Shown: positions 19,406 through 31,000 of the stretch, one piece after another
Position numbering within the stretch: position 1 is the first letter of the stretch
Layout of the letters: every line of letters begins with the position of its first letter
Source of the DNA: Takakia lepidozioides
Lineage: Eukaryota; Streptophyta; Takakiopsida; Takakiales; Takakiaceae
Direction of reading: 5' to 3'
Assembly (NCBI GenBank): GCA_030704615.1
Contig: CM060731.1
Location: forward strand, 85,166,756 to 85,230,755
Length of the DNA stretch: 64,000 nt
Position numbers and translations under genes: made by a program
The notes under the pieces: model-generated
Told to the model about the DNA's origin: nothing
What the model saw: only the letters and a program-made list of their open reading frames with translations
Databases searched by the model: none

Positions 19406-21584
19406 TGCAGTGGATGTGTGGCTCAACCGCCATGCTTTTGAATAGCTTGGCCTCCATTTGTCTCTCAATTGTCCATGGCTCATTCCACCAATCCAAGTTT
19501 GTCGCTTTGTTTGGTTTCATCCCAAGTTTATGGCATAAAAGTTGCGCTTCTAGAAATCCAGTTTTCAAAGCCTCCACAATGCAATCATCCGATTGGACAG
19601 TAGAAAAGTCGGACAAATCAGCAAGGGGGATACCTGGCTTCTTCTCCAAAGAAAACCAAATGTGTTCTTGTTTCTTGTGAGCTCTTGAGAACTTGGGTCC
19701 TTTTGGATTCACCTCGAACTCGGATATGCGTGTTAATGCTCCCGCACTCTCAATCAAATCACACCCGTCATATGTCCTCTCATTCCGTAACATACCTCCC
19801 ACTTTGCTGAAGAATATTTCACACACATCTGAACCAACAAGGCTCAAAGTAACTTGCACATGATTAAACTTATCCTTGAACAATTTGATAAGTAGAACCA
19901 CGTAGTGGCATGAAATTTGTAAATCCAGGTATGCTTCCCTGCTAATGAAGAAGGATTTCAGATTATACACCTCGTGGTGGAATAACCACAACTTCCACAA
20001 TCTGAAAAAAAACGATACCTTCGCAGCAGATTGTACCCTCTCACACAATGACATGTGAGGAGACAAAAAAATGTCGATGTAGCATGAAATGATGTATAGG
20101 TAAATTTCAGTACCTTTGGTCCTCTCCCTTCGATGATTCACAGTTGATTGTAACTCCCTCAAACAAGCTTGCACCTTCCGAGATGCCAGTCGTTGAGCTG
20201 CTGCCCAATTCTGTCGATCTTCTCTTTTGATATCACATTCCCGAAGTCCATGCTTGTCCACTGAAAATGAATGGTAGACCAATAACACATGATTCAATGT
20301 AGCAACCTCATCACCCAACACCAAAGTCCGTGATGCACTGTCCAAGGGATTTACCAATTTTTTCCCATTGTGGATGAAGTCCTGATCATGGAGTCCGTAT
20401 ATATCTCCCTCGTTGCACACTCGACCTGTAAACAACCATCCTTCCCAAGGGATGCAAAATCTACTTCCAGCCCCATTGGCATAATCTTCTAACATCACTT
20501 TTCTCCTCCTACTATCTCCGTCTGAAGCATGCCCAATTATAGGCCCAACCACGTCCCTTTCATATTTGTCCCACAACTGTCTCACCACTTCCCATTGTGA
20601 TCTCACAAAATTGTTGTCAAATCTATTGCAAGTGAGCTGGATTACCAATACCAATCGAGGTAATCGTACATGTAGAGGATTTGCTATCAACACTCTGGCG
20701 TAATGGGCAACCACATTGTTTTTGAATGCCTCCACAATATGTTCGTACCCTGATTCTCCTTCTCCCACTTGCACCACCAAATTTGAAATACATACATGGT
20801 TGTCTTGAAGCCCACAGAACCCGAGAAGGGTGTCATCCCTAGCAATCCAACGTACCAATTGCTTCACAACAGTTTCATCTTCGGCCACCATCACTGGGAT
20901 GCTTCCCATTGGAATATTTGCATCTTCCATCACATCTCTGTAAATTCCAGCCACATGCTGAAATATATCATCCCTTTCTCCCGCTCTGTACTTCAAACCT
21001 TTCCTCAAAGACCGTCTTGTAGTATCAATAGAAGGACCCCCCACATTTGAAGCCAAAAAATGATGCAATCTCGGATCCCCCCAAAGCTGCACAGTCTCAA
21101 ACATTGTTTTTGTGCTAGTACCATACCTCTTCCCTTGTGGAGACCTGTCAATATTCTTGCCCATATCAACAAGAAAATCCCACAAACTTTCTTTTCCTTC
21201 AAAATCCCCCCTCCTATGTGCATCAACAATATCACGACAAAATTTGAGAACATCTCCTCTTTCAATTGCCTCAATCCTAGACTCCTTCAAACTCAAACAT
21301 CGCACAGACAAGGATGCCACTTTGGTCCTGGCCTCCCACAATTTGAACCTCAACTGTCTCAACTCCTGTCTGTTTTTGTAAACTTGTTTGACAATCTCGA
21401 CATTTCCAAGATATGACAACCTTCTTCCCTTGCCAGTATCTCTCTCCCCTCTACATTCCATGGCACCTCTTTCTCTATATACCCTCATTCTGAAGTCATT
21501 TTCCAAGGAATGGAAGAACATGCTGAATATCTCAAGTTTGGAAATGGCTCCCCATCCAATGACACTCTAAAACAATCCGCGTGC
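19406..21584 (-). CDS. DDE transposase-like core (P element/THAP9-like pattern)
   Basis: A long minus-strand frame (start at 21521, about 690 codons before it runs into the CACTA fragment). In order: a coiled, charged N-terminal part; VMVAEDETVVKQLVRW, a candidate first acidic residue; IGHASDGDSRRRKVMLEDY, a candidate second Asp; a long insertion with GDIYGLHDQDFIHNGKKLVN; a hydrophobic helical stretch; and GSDVCEIFFSKVGGMLRNE, with a candidate catalytic Glu in E-x-F-F-S. The D...D...long insertion...E-x-F-F-S order is that of RNase H-fold DDE transposases such as P element/THAP9. Exact superfamily is unproven and the residue roles are inference. It could be an autonomous element gene or a domesticated one; the nested insertion at its 3' side argues for a decayed copy. 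About 60 bp upstream of the Met (to 21584) may belong to the same exon. Confidence 0.55.
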
Positions 21585-21751
21585 CGAAACGTACCAACAA
21601 CCTTATGCTCTTGATTGGTTAGAGTGATGGTTGCATTTGTCAACGGCTTGACATACCACTTCTTTCCTCCCTTGCTATCTTGAAGGAATGGTTTCAGACT
21701 TATTCTGTGCTGGTTGTACTCCCACCATTCACCCCATAGGCCCCAACACAA
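21485..21751 (-). CDS. Small exon-like segment of the transposase-like gene
   Basis: A minus-strand frame between the zinc-finger part and the core reads WYVKPLTNATITLTNQEHKV and then CFRVSLDGEPFPNL. The last few codons overlap the start of the core frame in a different phase, with NLEIFSMFFHSLENDF obtained if the frames are joined, so an intron or an indel lies between 21540 and 21590. Start and end are uncertain. Confidence 0.35.
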   Translation of the reverse strand: MCWGLWGEWWEYNQHRISLKPFLQDSKGGKKWYVKPLTNATITLTNQEHKVVGTFRHADCFRVSLDGEPFPNLRYSACSSIPWKMTSE

Positions 21752-21793
21752 ACTGTCTCTTCCTTTGTTGCATTGGGACCTTTGCTGTAATTG

Positions 21794-23065
21794 TCAATCC
21801 TCGATCAGATCTGCCCGTTGGGTAGCGTCAACACAAGTGTATGGAGTTTGTGACGAGGATGCTCCCATTGTTGATGCCACAATTGGATTGTCAAGTGGTG
21901 GGGACGGCAACACAGGTTGACTGACCAAGAAAGAGCTTAGATCCCGTTGCTTTACATCTTTGGCAATCATAGGCTTTGGAGGCCTTCCTCTCTTTTTGCA
22001 AGGTCCTTCACTACTTCCAACCTTCTGGCAAATCTCTGCATCGACATGAGTTTTTCCTTTCACATGCTCTGTCAAAGAAGATTGCAAAGAACCTGTCCTT
22101 GGAAACAAGAGTAGCCACTTCGAATCAAGTGGGCACCTAATCCTTATGGAACCCAACTGCGAATAGTCTCCAATTGTGGCTTCCACAATCTCAAATCTGT
22201 TTCCAGGATTGTCCTCACAAAACCGAGCGACTTCCTCTAATGCCTCCTTCACCCTGTTCTTCTTTGCATCTAATGCTTCATCTGCATTTACAGGGCTGAT
22301 GACACATTGTGATGAACCCTTCCCATGACGCCTCTCATAGGCTATGCGATGCCCCTCACTCCTCAAATGAGATCTCATAAAGTTTGCACATGCATCATAT
22401 GGTTTGTTTTTCCCATACCGTGCATAAACATCCTCACACTCAACACACCATATGTGGAACATTGCTTGTCCTTGTTGATCCTTTGTCATCAGCTCAAACT
22501 TGTCACATCGTCCTTCTGCAGAGATTTTCCTTTCAACGGCTCTAATCTCTTTCTGCCATTTTTGAATATCGTTGGATGTAGCCAATGTGCTGCACAATCT
22601 ACCAGATCTCTGCTGAAGTGCATGCTCATGTGCATGGTCTTCATTTCCACCATCGCCAGCAAAGGGTGTATCAGGGTCTATCCTCATCTTGATAGACACT
22701 GGTGCCGGGCCCTCGCCTGGTCTGTCCTCATGCAAGATCGTAGAACCACTGGAAGATAGAGGTCTTTTCAATCCTTGGTCCCCATCATTTTGGTCTGAAA
22801 TCTTAATGTGTACAGTATCCCCTTTCAGAACCATCCTCTCTTCTTGTTTGGCTGAAAGGACACTACCCCCCATGGAAATGAAATGAAATTTTGCTGAGAC
22901 AAGCTCATCACCTATAATTTCTGCTCGGATGCATTTGTATGTGACACCTTGCATAGTGAACACAGAACCAAGCCTGTTTGGTGATGCATCTCCTCCAACA
23001 AGCAGGACTTTTACTTCCAACTCTTCTTCCATGATGAGTTCACCTGCAAAATGCAATGAAAACAT
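21794..23065 (-). CDS. Zinc-finger and AT-hook part of the transposase-like gene
   Basis: A 423-codon minus-strand frame directly upstream of the DDE-like core and in the same orientation. It contains IWCVECEDVYARYGK followed by LRSHLRSEGHRIAYERRHG, a C-x2-C...H-x5-H zinc finger of the BED/C2H2 kind. A second, poorer finger follows (CPLDSKWLLL...EHVKGKTH). Then come KKRGRPPKP, a textbook AT-hook, and KQRDLSSFL, close to the PCNA-binding pattern Q-x-x-hydrophobic-x-x-aromatic. DNA-binding fingers plus an AT-hook in front of a DDE core are typical of a transposase N-terminus. The first residues (MFSLHFAGELIMEEELEVKV) allow a start at the second Met. It may instead be a separate gene. Confidence 0.55.
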   Translation of the reverse strand: MFSLHFAGELIMEEELEVKVLLVGGDASPNRLGSVFTMQGVTYKCIRAEIIGDELVSAKFHFISMGGSVLSAKQEERMVLKGDTVHIKISDQNDGDQGLKRPLSSSGSTILHEDRPGEGPAPVSIKMRIDPDTPFAGDGGNEDHAHEHALQQRSGRLCSTLATSNDIQKWQKEIRAVERKISAEGRCDKFELMTKDQQGQAMFHIWCVECEDVYARYGKNKPYDACANFMRSHLRSEGHRIAYERRHGKGSSQCVISPVNADEALDAKKNRVKEALEEVARFCEDNPGNRFEIVEATIGDYSQLGSIRIRCPLDSKWLLLFPRTGSLQSSLTEHVKGKTHVDAEICQKVGSSEGPCKKRGRPPKPMIAKDVKQRDLSSFLVSQPVLPSPPLDNPIVASTMGASSSQTPYTCVDATQRADLIED

Positions 23066-23725
23066 TTCAAATCAGACCTTGATAGACCAATAACAAAGCA
23101 CCCGGGTTGGAAGGTTCCAAAGTCCTGTTTTATACAACCCTATAGGCTGTCCAAGCAGGGACTACGTTGATAAGAGGATGAAATGTATACAGAAGCAAGT
23201 ACCTGATTGATGAGTTTGACGTTGCTAATTTTTGCTGCTGCTATTGACCAAATGCTGCTACTTCCACTGCTGGTAGCCCTCTTGGGTGATCCTGAACCCA
23301 CAGTCCATCCTTGCATCAGCGGCTAGCCTCCCTCCACACTAACATATTTAAATACAAAGTTCTGTCAAACTCCCTACGATGTTGCATGAAGAAAGCTCAC
23401 CTTGTTGACAATATTGTCCCACCGCCGTGGATCAAATTTATAGAACTCCTGCCAGCGCTGTTCCTTGCTCCAAATCTGGCCCTCTTGGATGATTTTGCAC
23501 CCACGATCCTCTTCCTGCATCAACAGCTACCCCTCCCTCCACACTAACAATGCGTACATCATGCCTCTGCAGCTACTACTGTGGCTTCCAGTTGACCATC
23601 TACCCATGCAGGTTTCTTGTAGCTATCCTTCCACATGGAATCATAGATAATCTGGAGCTTGGAATCCGCCATCTGGAAATTTAGGGACGACTCTGATAAC
23701 AGGGAAAAACAGGCTGAAATGTGTT
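23066..23725. other. Stretch without a recognisable gene
   Basis: Between the transposase-like gene and the duplicated CTGCTGCCGC segment; short frames only, no motif recognised. It should contain the promoter of the minus-strand gene ending at 18268 if that gene is intact. Confidence 0.35.
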
Positions 23726-24160
23726 GAAGAAGGTACCTTCATTAGCAGTCCCTTGTTCTATCTATTGCGCTGCTGCCGCTGCTATTTCCAGTTGACCATC
23801 TACTCACATTGTCCCACCACTGACTGGGGTCAGAAAAATATTAATTCATTTTTATCTTTTTTTAGGTACTGTCATGCTACCACCTCGGCAGTAACTTGCA
23901 AAGTCACTCCAGAGCACCGCAGATCCACCCAACGAGCTAACTTACTAAATTCAATACATATGCTTCAGGGCTGAGTCTGATGAGAGGGAAAAACAGGCTG
24001 AAACAGGTCAAACCAGAAGGTGCCCTTAGGCTGAAATACGTTGAAGAAGGTACCTTTCATCAGCAGTGCCTTGCTCTATCAATTGCGCTGTTGCCGCTGC
24101 TGTTTCCAGTTGACCATCCACCCACATTGTCCCACCATTGACTGGGGTCAGAAAAGTGTC
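23726..24160. repeat. Duplicated segment of about 115 bp, 319 bp apart
   Basis: GAAGGTACCTT...TTGCGCTG(C/T)TGCCGCTGCT and TTTCCAGTTGACCATC through TGACTGGGGTCAGAAAA occur at about 23726-23840 and 24045-24155 in the same orientation. Confidence 0.8.
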
Positions 24161-24199
24161 TCATTCCAAAGCTTCTCTTCATCTCTGTGGTGCTATTGT

Positions 24200-24840
24200 A
24201 GGGTGACTTCAATGCCCAAGTGGGCAAAGGGCTCCATCAGGATGACATCATTGGGTCTTCTGGTGAGGACGAGCTGAATTCTAATGGCAGACGGTTAATT
24301 AACTGTCTAGAAGAGCTTCAGCTTTTGACCTTGATTAACAAGACAAGAGGTGACCAAGTGCAGTGGACTCGTGAGAAATCCCAAACTGGGGAACGTTCCA
24401 TTGTGGACTATATCATAATGGACAAAAATTTGTTCCCCCAGTGTGCCAATGTGTTGATCGACAGAACTGATATTGGTACCTCTGACCACTTCCTGGACTG
24501 AGATCAAAAGGTGTTTTCCCAAGGCTAGAGTAGAAGAGATTCTCAAGGACCTGGACCTGGATCCGCAAGTCTTGACCCTGCACCCTAAATCCAACTTAGA
24601 GGCTGTAGTGTCCAAAGCCATGTCTATTGCCATGAGATTGTCTGATGAAAATGAAGTTAGGCAGAAAACTTCCCTGAACTTGTTTCTAGTCAGTGACATG
24701 GGGGAGGACATCTTGGATGACCTCAAGGGTCCACCCACTCTCGGCACTAGACTGAAATTTAAACTCAGGGAAGGAAGCCTACCTTTGAACATCAAACAGA
24801 AGCAGAGAGGAAAGGGGGAGTGCACTCTCCTAAGTGAACC
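24200..24840 (+). mobile_element. LINE-A copy with large internal deletion
   Basis: The left part (24201-24502) encodes the second half of the APE endonuclease: GDFNAQVGKG, then [27 protein letters not shown] and DIGTSDHF. At about 24505-24525 it jumps from the TKRCFP region to the sequence before [13 protein letters not shown], losing the whole RT. The right part runs to the CCHC region and stops near 24830. The two parts lie in different frames (24220-24501 and 24473-24856), so no fused protein is expected. Confidence 0.9.
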
Positions 24841-25006
24841 TGCATCATTCAGTTAGCAAGCAAGTGTCTGAAAAATTGATCCATTTGAAGACACCACGGT
24901 GCATGTTAGGAGGCAGTCTGGGATTTAGGCATTTTTATGGGTTCTGTGGAGTCTGGGACTTAGACATTTCTATGGGTTCTGAGGGGTACCCTTAATTTTT
25001 TGAGAT

Positions 25007-25275
25007 AGCCCGTCACAGCCAGTCACAGCCCGACACAGTCACAGCCCGTCACAGCCATACACAGCCCGGCACAGCCAGTCACAGCCCGACACAGTCACAG
25101 CCCGGCACAGCCAGTCACAGCCCGACACAGTCACAGCCCGTCACAGCCATACACAGCCCAGCACAACCAGTCACAGCCTGACACAGTCACAGCCCGTCAC
25201 AGCCATACACAGCCAGTCACAGCCCGAAACAGCCGTCACAGTCTGACACAGTCGCACAGTCAGTCACAGCTGTCA
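25007..25275. repeat. CACAGCC minisatellite
   Basis: Tandem short repeats built from CACAGCCCGTCACAGCC, CACAGCCAGTCACAGCC and CACAGCCCGACACAGT variants, with a higher-order pattern of roughly 75-100 bp. Nothing coding. It may belong to the LTR of the element whose gag follows. Confidence 0.9.
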
Positions 25276-25912
25276 CAGTCGTAGGGAACGGTTATCATGA
25301 CAGGGAACGACTGTGGGGAACAACATCTGCCGGGGAACATGTAATTCACGGAGGACGGTTAGTGAAGGAAAACGGTTAGAATAGGGGGGAAGGAGATAAA
25401 GCGGGCAGCGGAGACGGGAGGGGACTTTTTTGAGGATGGAGATCACTGCTGGGGGACTTTAGCCACGGAGATCACTCCTGGGAAAGGACTAAGATCGAAG
25501 GAAGGGAAGCTGGCGAGGAGGAAGGAGATACTATAGGACAGAGTTAGTACGAGATGAAGGATTACTTAGAGGGATAGATTAGAGAAGTTAGGACATCAGC
25601 ATGTATCCGATTATGATTAATCTGATTCTCATCCGATACAAACACCTTGTGTTGAGAGACTTGAGTGAAGCTGTGTATGAATGAAATCAGGGGGCCCAAG
25701 AAGCAATCTGACGCTTAAAAAGATACCTGGTCATGATAAACAGGGAATATAAACTGATAAGGAATATAATTGGAAACCCAACAATGATTCACTAGCTGCA
25801 GGTCATGACTGATTGTTTCACGCGGGCTGAATGCTTAGAGATATCCAACTCTTCTATCTTGGAGTTTCCCCCTCGGATAGCGAAGGGATGGGTGAGTAAA
25901 AGCCGTGTGACA
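25276..25912 (+). other. Probable 5' LTR/leader of a Gypsy-type element (limits unknown)
   Basis: The sequence leads directly into a primer-binding-site-like TTTGGCGACCATACTGGGGA at 25913-25932. A late LTR-like stretch (AAACACCTTGTGTTGAGAGA near 25640) precedes it. No second LTR was found downstream, so the borders are not defined. Confidence 0.35.
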
Positions 25913-25932
25913 TTTGGCGACCATACTGGGGA
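25913..25932 (+). promoter_or_regulatory. Candidate primer-binding site of a Ty3/Gypsy element
   Basis: TTTGGCGACCATACTGGGGA has the form T-G-G-C-G-A-C-C...C-T-G-G-G-G-A found after the 5' LTR of many plant Gypsy elements. The gag frames follow within 130 bp to 1.4 kb. The priming tRNA was not determined. Confidence 0.5.
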
Positions 25933-26039
25933 ACTGAGTCATGAACAACCAGATGTGACAGCATCTGGTGGGATCATGGTGGTTGGAGGATTAAAGAATT
26001 TGAAGTGAATCAAATTCCCTGTGGAACGAAGAAGAAAGA

Positions 26040-26498
26040 TTGTCCAAACAATTCTTTCAAAGGTTCTTGGAATTGCCAGACGGTTGTAAAGAAAATATTC
26101 TTAAGCGAGTGCATGATGCTGATCCGGAATGGGGTCTGGAGAAAGGAGTGATAAAGATTTATCAGGTAGCCTGTAGAGGAAGAGCACGGTGGTTACCAAC
26201 ATTGGTTTATGTGATAGCCTTACTATCTATTAAGCGGGTAGAGTTTGAAAGCTGGGAGGAAAGGAAAGTGAATGTTTACACTCATATGCATGAGGAGCTT
26301 GTATTGGTAAGGAATTGGATTCCAAAGGATATCTTGTGGATCAAACTTACACCAAAAACAGCTTTTCAGACTTGTTTACCATATGGTTATATGGTAACGG
26401 AGACTTCCAGTATAGCCAGAGGTACATTGAAGCTGGAAAGAAACCCAGGCATATATGAGAGATACTACAGGAGAGAATTTTGGTTGTTGCCACACTAA
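26040..26498 (+). CDS. Open frame in the leader of the Gypsy-type element, unknown
   Basis: A 152-codon frame (MSKQFFQRFLELPDGCKE...) without a motif I can name. It lies between the candidate primer-binding site and the gag and shares strand with both, so it is probably an N-terminal part of the element's polyprotein or an additional frame. Confidence 0.4.
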   Translation: MSKQFFQRFLELPDGCKENILKRVHDADPEWGLEKGVIKIYQVACRGRARWLPTLVYVIALLSIKRVEFESWEERKVNVYTHMHEELVLVRNWIPKDILWIKLTPKTAFQTCLPYGYMVTETSSIARGTLKLERNPGIYERYYRREFWLLPH

Positions 26499-26519
26499 AA
26501 GAAATGAAAGATATGGGAC

Positions 26520-26939
26520 ATGAGTGATGAAAGAGAAGCTAGACTCCAAAGATATTCAGCAAAAAGAGAAAGTTATCTGAAAGCTCATTATCCATACCTG
26601 TGGGAGAGAGGAATAGACATTGGGGAATCATCTGGACCTCTCACACCATTGAGATCAGGGAGTACATCACCTATACCAGAGGAGCTAGAGTTGGATACCA
26701 CACCTTCTTTTTCTTTGCAAGAAAGATTAAGGGACTTGGCAGAGGAAGAAGATCAACCACGAGATGAAAGATCTGAGGTACATCCCTGGATAAAAGATTT
26801 GGCAGAAATCTTTGATAAGAGTTGGCATGGAACACCAAGAGCAGGAACTCCAGTTTCGGGAGCAGAAGATGAGGATGCAGAACCGGCGGAGAGTTCAAAC
26901 TCTCCAACATTATTACAAAATAGTTACATGAATGTATGA
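26520..26939 (+). CDS. Acidic, Ser/Pro-rich gag leader frame
   Basis: 139 codons rich in E, D, S, T and P (for example SGPLTPLRSGSTSPIPEELE). It overlaps the start of the next gag frame (26932) in another phase, a typical arrangement if one indel has split a single gag. No conserved domain recognised. Confidence 0.4.
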   Translation: MSDEREARLQRYSAKRESYLKAHYPYLWERGIDIGESSGPLTPLRSGSTSPIPEELELDTTPSFSLQERLRDLAEEEDQPRDERSEVHPWIKDLAEIFDKSWHGTPRAGTPVSGAEDEDAEPAESSNSPTLLQNSYMNV

Positions 26940-27735
26940 AGAAGTAGACCCAGCAGCTGAGGTTGAGACTACAACCAGGACATCCCAACCCGTTGGACCT
27001 GGATCAAGTGGAGCACTTGGATCACATGCTAACGAAAGTGTCGGCTCAGAGGGATCAGGCGAAAGACCTGGATCTGGCTCTGGGGGGACAGGGAGTGTGG
27101 AAAGTAATGCAACTGAGGCTGGGAATACTGTGAATATAGAAAGGCCATGAGCAGGAAGGGTTCAGGGGCCAGTAATTGGTGGAAGAACCACCACAAATAC
27201 TACAGGTCCACAGGGACCAGCATCAGCCAAAAGGCCAACAACTGTCAGGGGGCAGGGTGTAGGGTCGCAGATGGCGTTACAACCAACACGGGCTAAACCA
27301 CCTTTTCCGATATATTCAGGGAAAGGGGATCCTGATGTACACATTAGCCAATTTGAGCACATGTATATAGTGAACAATGAGAATGGCGATGATGCCAAGA
27401 TGAGATTATTTCCGTGTTCACTTATCAAGAAAGCCAGTGAATGGTATGCAAGATTCCCTGATAATCATTTCCTAACCTGGAATGGCTTGAGTACAGCGTT
27501 CCGAAATAGGTTCAAGACCAGTAAAACTGAGGATGAAGTGTATGGGAGTTTACAGCAGCTGAAGCAGAAGAAGCATGAAACTGTTGAAGAGTATATGGAG
27601 AAAATGGAGTTGATGATGAAAAAGTTGGCTGCTATACCAGCACCAGGATTGCAGAAGGCTTGGTTTGTGAATGGACTAAGGCCAGAGTTTGATGTGTTGC
27701 AGTTTTTTCGGAAATGGGAGTCCATATTTACATAG
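26932..27735 (+). pseudogene. Truncated Gypsy-type gag (Retrotrans_gag)
   Basis: One frame from 26932 to 27735 with a TGA at 27148-27150. After a low-complexity Gly/Ser part come PPFPIYSGKGDPDVHISQFE, then KMRLFPCSLIKKASEWYA, WNGLSTAFRNRF and LQQLKQKKHETVEEYMEKM, the Retrotrans_gag domain, which forms the particle of LTR retroelements. It ends at GLRPEFDVLQFFRKW, where the family would go on to a zinc knuckle and protease. No pol, zinc knuckle or 3' LTR follows; the host gene's last exon starts 135 bp downstream. The element is therefore cut off on the 3' side. Confidence 0.8.
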
Positions 27736-27870
27736 AATCAACACCACCTGCGCAATAATGAAATGCAGCCTTATTAAAAAAAAGGTTAACCAAGACACTA
27801 TTTCCAATTCTTGACCCTCCCTTAATAGCATTAATACTGCTTTTATCACCAGTAGTGTAATTTCATCATC

Positions 27871-28080
27871 TTACTTCTTCTGCAAATAGGCCTGAAGATA
27901 CTGATCGGCCAGCTTCCTCACTTTGCTTCCTTCAACAATCAGAAAGTCAGCTGAGCTAGCTTGCCCATGATGCTGCATAACTTTTGTTGCTGTTTTGAAG
28001 ACAGCCCATCGAAACTGTTCTGCCTTGATTACTCCACTTTTGTACAAAGGTTTCAAATGTTCCTTCACGTAGGTTTCCAC
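27871..28080 (-). CDS. PHD gene exon m: conserved C-terminal domain and stop
   Basis: 210 bp. It reads [20 protein letters not shown], then [18 protein letters not shown] and [20 protein letters not shown], and ends in TAA at 27871-27873. This helical domain closes plant At4g10930-like proteins and resembles the C-terminal region of PHRF1/SCAF1. In animals that region is linked to RNA polymerase II binding. Confidence 0.82.
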   Translation of the reverse strand: METYVKEHLKPLYKSGVIKAEQFRWAVFKTATKVMQHHGQASSADFLIVEGSKVRKLADQYLQAYLQKK

Positions 28081-31000
28081 CTGCCAAAACAAATCCAACA
28101 CCAGTCATACACTTTCACAATGATATGCACATACACCTAGAGGAGGAGAATTAAGGTACCTGTCTCCAAATTGACTGCCTAAAGGCAGCAACCTCAGATC
28201 CATCTGAGGTAGTAGTCTTCAGCTTTTTGTCATCAAACTGTGAAAGAAGCGTGGAGTTCATTTTCAGAACATTGTCCCTCATCTTCTCAATGCGGCTGTC
28301 CAGGTCAGGAAACTTTCCTGCCTTCATCCAATCATCCTCCTCAGATTCGTCAGCTGGGCAGTCTTCCACACGCCTAACCCTTTTATCCTTCCTTTTGGCT
28401 TCTTTGCACTCCTTAGAGCTGCAATATGGAACTCTCACCGTGGAGTCATCACCATGGGCTTGACCTCCAATACCTGTACATGCAGTCTTGATGGAAACTC
28501 TCCCTAATGGTCCTGCTATTGACGTTGCTTGCTTCGTCTCTTGGTCTTGAATCATGCATGCAGCTTGAGTGCCATTTGTATCACGATCTCGAGACTCTCC
28601 TACAGCACAACCTAAATTCTGTGTGTTGGTGTTCCTTGAGACAGTCGAGCAGCCACTAACAGAAAAGTCCTGTTCCAAATGGCCAGCTACGGATACAGAA
28701 CAAGAAGTAATGTCAGGAGCTGGGAGCTCAACACATGCATGCCCTGCTGCATACTGTCCAGACCGATGGGGAAGGGGCACCAAGGTCTCTTGGAGCTCCA
28801 AATTGATACTTCTTTGAGTCAAATCGGTTATAATGTCTGTGCTTGACGGGCTGTCCACCAGACTGGGCATTGAATCAGTCCTCTCTGTGGTTTCAGACGG
28901 ATAATCTGCACGGCAAACACCATAATTCACTGGCGCACAAATATTAATACAGCATAAACTCACTTGCCAAAACAGATTCAAAGTTTGTCAAACTGAGCTA
29001 TACAGATGTGCAGAGGTCATTCACACTTCAAAAACACATCCAATTGGTAAGCTAAATCTTAATGAAGTCCAAAAAGCTTTCTAAGAGGAAGCCACACACA
29101 CTCCGCAATGAAGGCCATCACTGGCTGCAGCCAATGCTTTTCAGATGTACAGTCATCCCTCTCCTACTGATGTAGACACCATGCTATCCCTCTCGTCCAT
29201 ACAAACTTCTGGTCAACCTATTCAAAGACAACTTGATTACAAGTTCCAGGAGCTTAGAAAATCCAAAGTATAGTTAGATTTATCCCTTCAAAGGTGACAG
29301 AGGGTCTGCACCTAATTTTGTGGTAGCCTCTGTAGAATTGTTGTCTCCTTCCACTTGGCTCCCCAAAGGCAGGGCTTTCTTTACTGTTGTGAGCACAACT
29401 CTCATCTTTGTGGAGGATGATTCCAGCAATGGAGAAGATAATACAGGAGCAAACTGCCTAGAACTAACACCAACACTAAGCAAATGGGGAGGTTCCAATT
29501 CTTCAAATTCGAAATCCAAATCCTTATAGAGATCAGGAGCCTCTCCTAGCTCATCATTTGTTATATTAGTAGAAATGGCATTCGGTAGCCTGTTGTGGCT
29601 GAGACTTTCAGATGGAGAATCCACCTGCTTCGCATTTAAGATATCAGAGGTGGTGGGATATGAAACATTGCTAGAACTGAATTCAGGAGGGGTATCTTGG
29701 CTCGGACTTCCGGGGGGCGAATCAGAGATAAGTCCAGTTGCTCGCAGAGCTTGCAAGACACAAAGGTCCTCTTCCAACTTTCGTTTTTGGGGAGAAGTAA
29801 CTTGAAGGTGGACATCGTCCTGCTGAGCCAAGGCCCTCACACAAAGATTCACATAGACACCTTTACTGTTTGACTTCTGATAAATCTCTTGCTCCTTGGC
29901 AACTGCTGTTGAAATGATGGACTCAAATTTGCATCCTTCTTGAAAATGGGCAGGTTTGGCCTTCCTTAGACATTGCTCTAAAATTCGATTCAACTGCACC
30001 TGTTGCCATCCAAAAAACATTTGCACACTGAGCAATTATCTCTCTCTCTCTCTCTCTCTGGATCTGATTAATTCTTTATATGGAGGTAAGTCTTACTACC
30101 AACGTCAGCCCCTGACAGAGGTAGGTTCTGTCCCTTTTGTTCCCGCTCAAACTGGGCGCGGGGTCAATGGCCACAAGGCTACGGCAAACAACGTCTTATG
30201 AGTACAATCTCTGGATCTGACCTGGAGGGGGTTGTGTCCAAATCCATGTCTGAAGACTGTCCGATGAAAATGAAGTTAAGCATAAAACTTCCGTGAACTT
30301 GTTTCCAGTCTGTGACAAGGGCGAGGATCTTAAGGATGATTTCAATGGCCTACCTACCCTCGGTATAAGACTGAAATCTAAACTCAGGGTGCCGAGGCTC
30401 ACAATAAACAGATGCAGAGAGGAAGAGAAAATTGTAATTGCCCGATGTGCGGGGAGCCTGAAGATGAAATTCATTTTCTCATACATTGTCCGCGATATTC
30501 TCACCAGGGAGTGACCCTCTTCAGGACCATCAAGAACGTTGTCCCTGCACTACCAACTTTCAAAATCTTGATGCTGAGCCTAAAGCCCTGGCCCTGTTGG
30601 GTCTAACTGCTGGGTGGCTCACACACAGCAAGTTGATGCTTGTGTGAAAGGCTTTCTAGAAGATATCTAAAAAAACCCAAACTAGTTGTCTTTATCAAGG
30701 TTAAGTCACACTACCAGAGTGAGCCCCTCACAAAGGTAGTATCTGTTCCCTTTTGTTCCACCAAACTGGGCACAGGGTCTATGGCCACAAGGCTTTGGCG
30801 AACAATGTCTTAGGAGTACATTCTCTCTCTTTCTCTAGAGTCCATGCAGAATGAATTAAACAAGCACTCCTCCTTCAGTCTCTGGGTAAGATGTAAAAAT
30901 TAGATAGAAGTGAAGAGGGGTGGACCACAATGTCGAGGACCACACTTTCAAGACTGCAGATTCCGCAAGTCACCGGTGGGCCATTCCATTGAGGCTCCAA

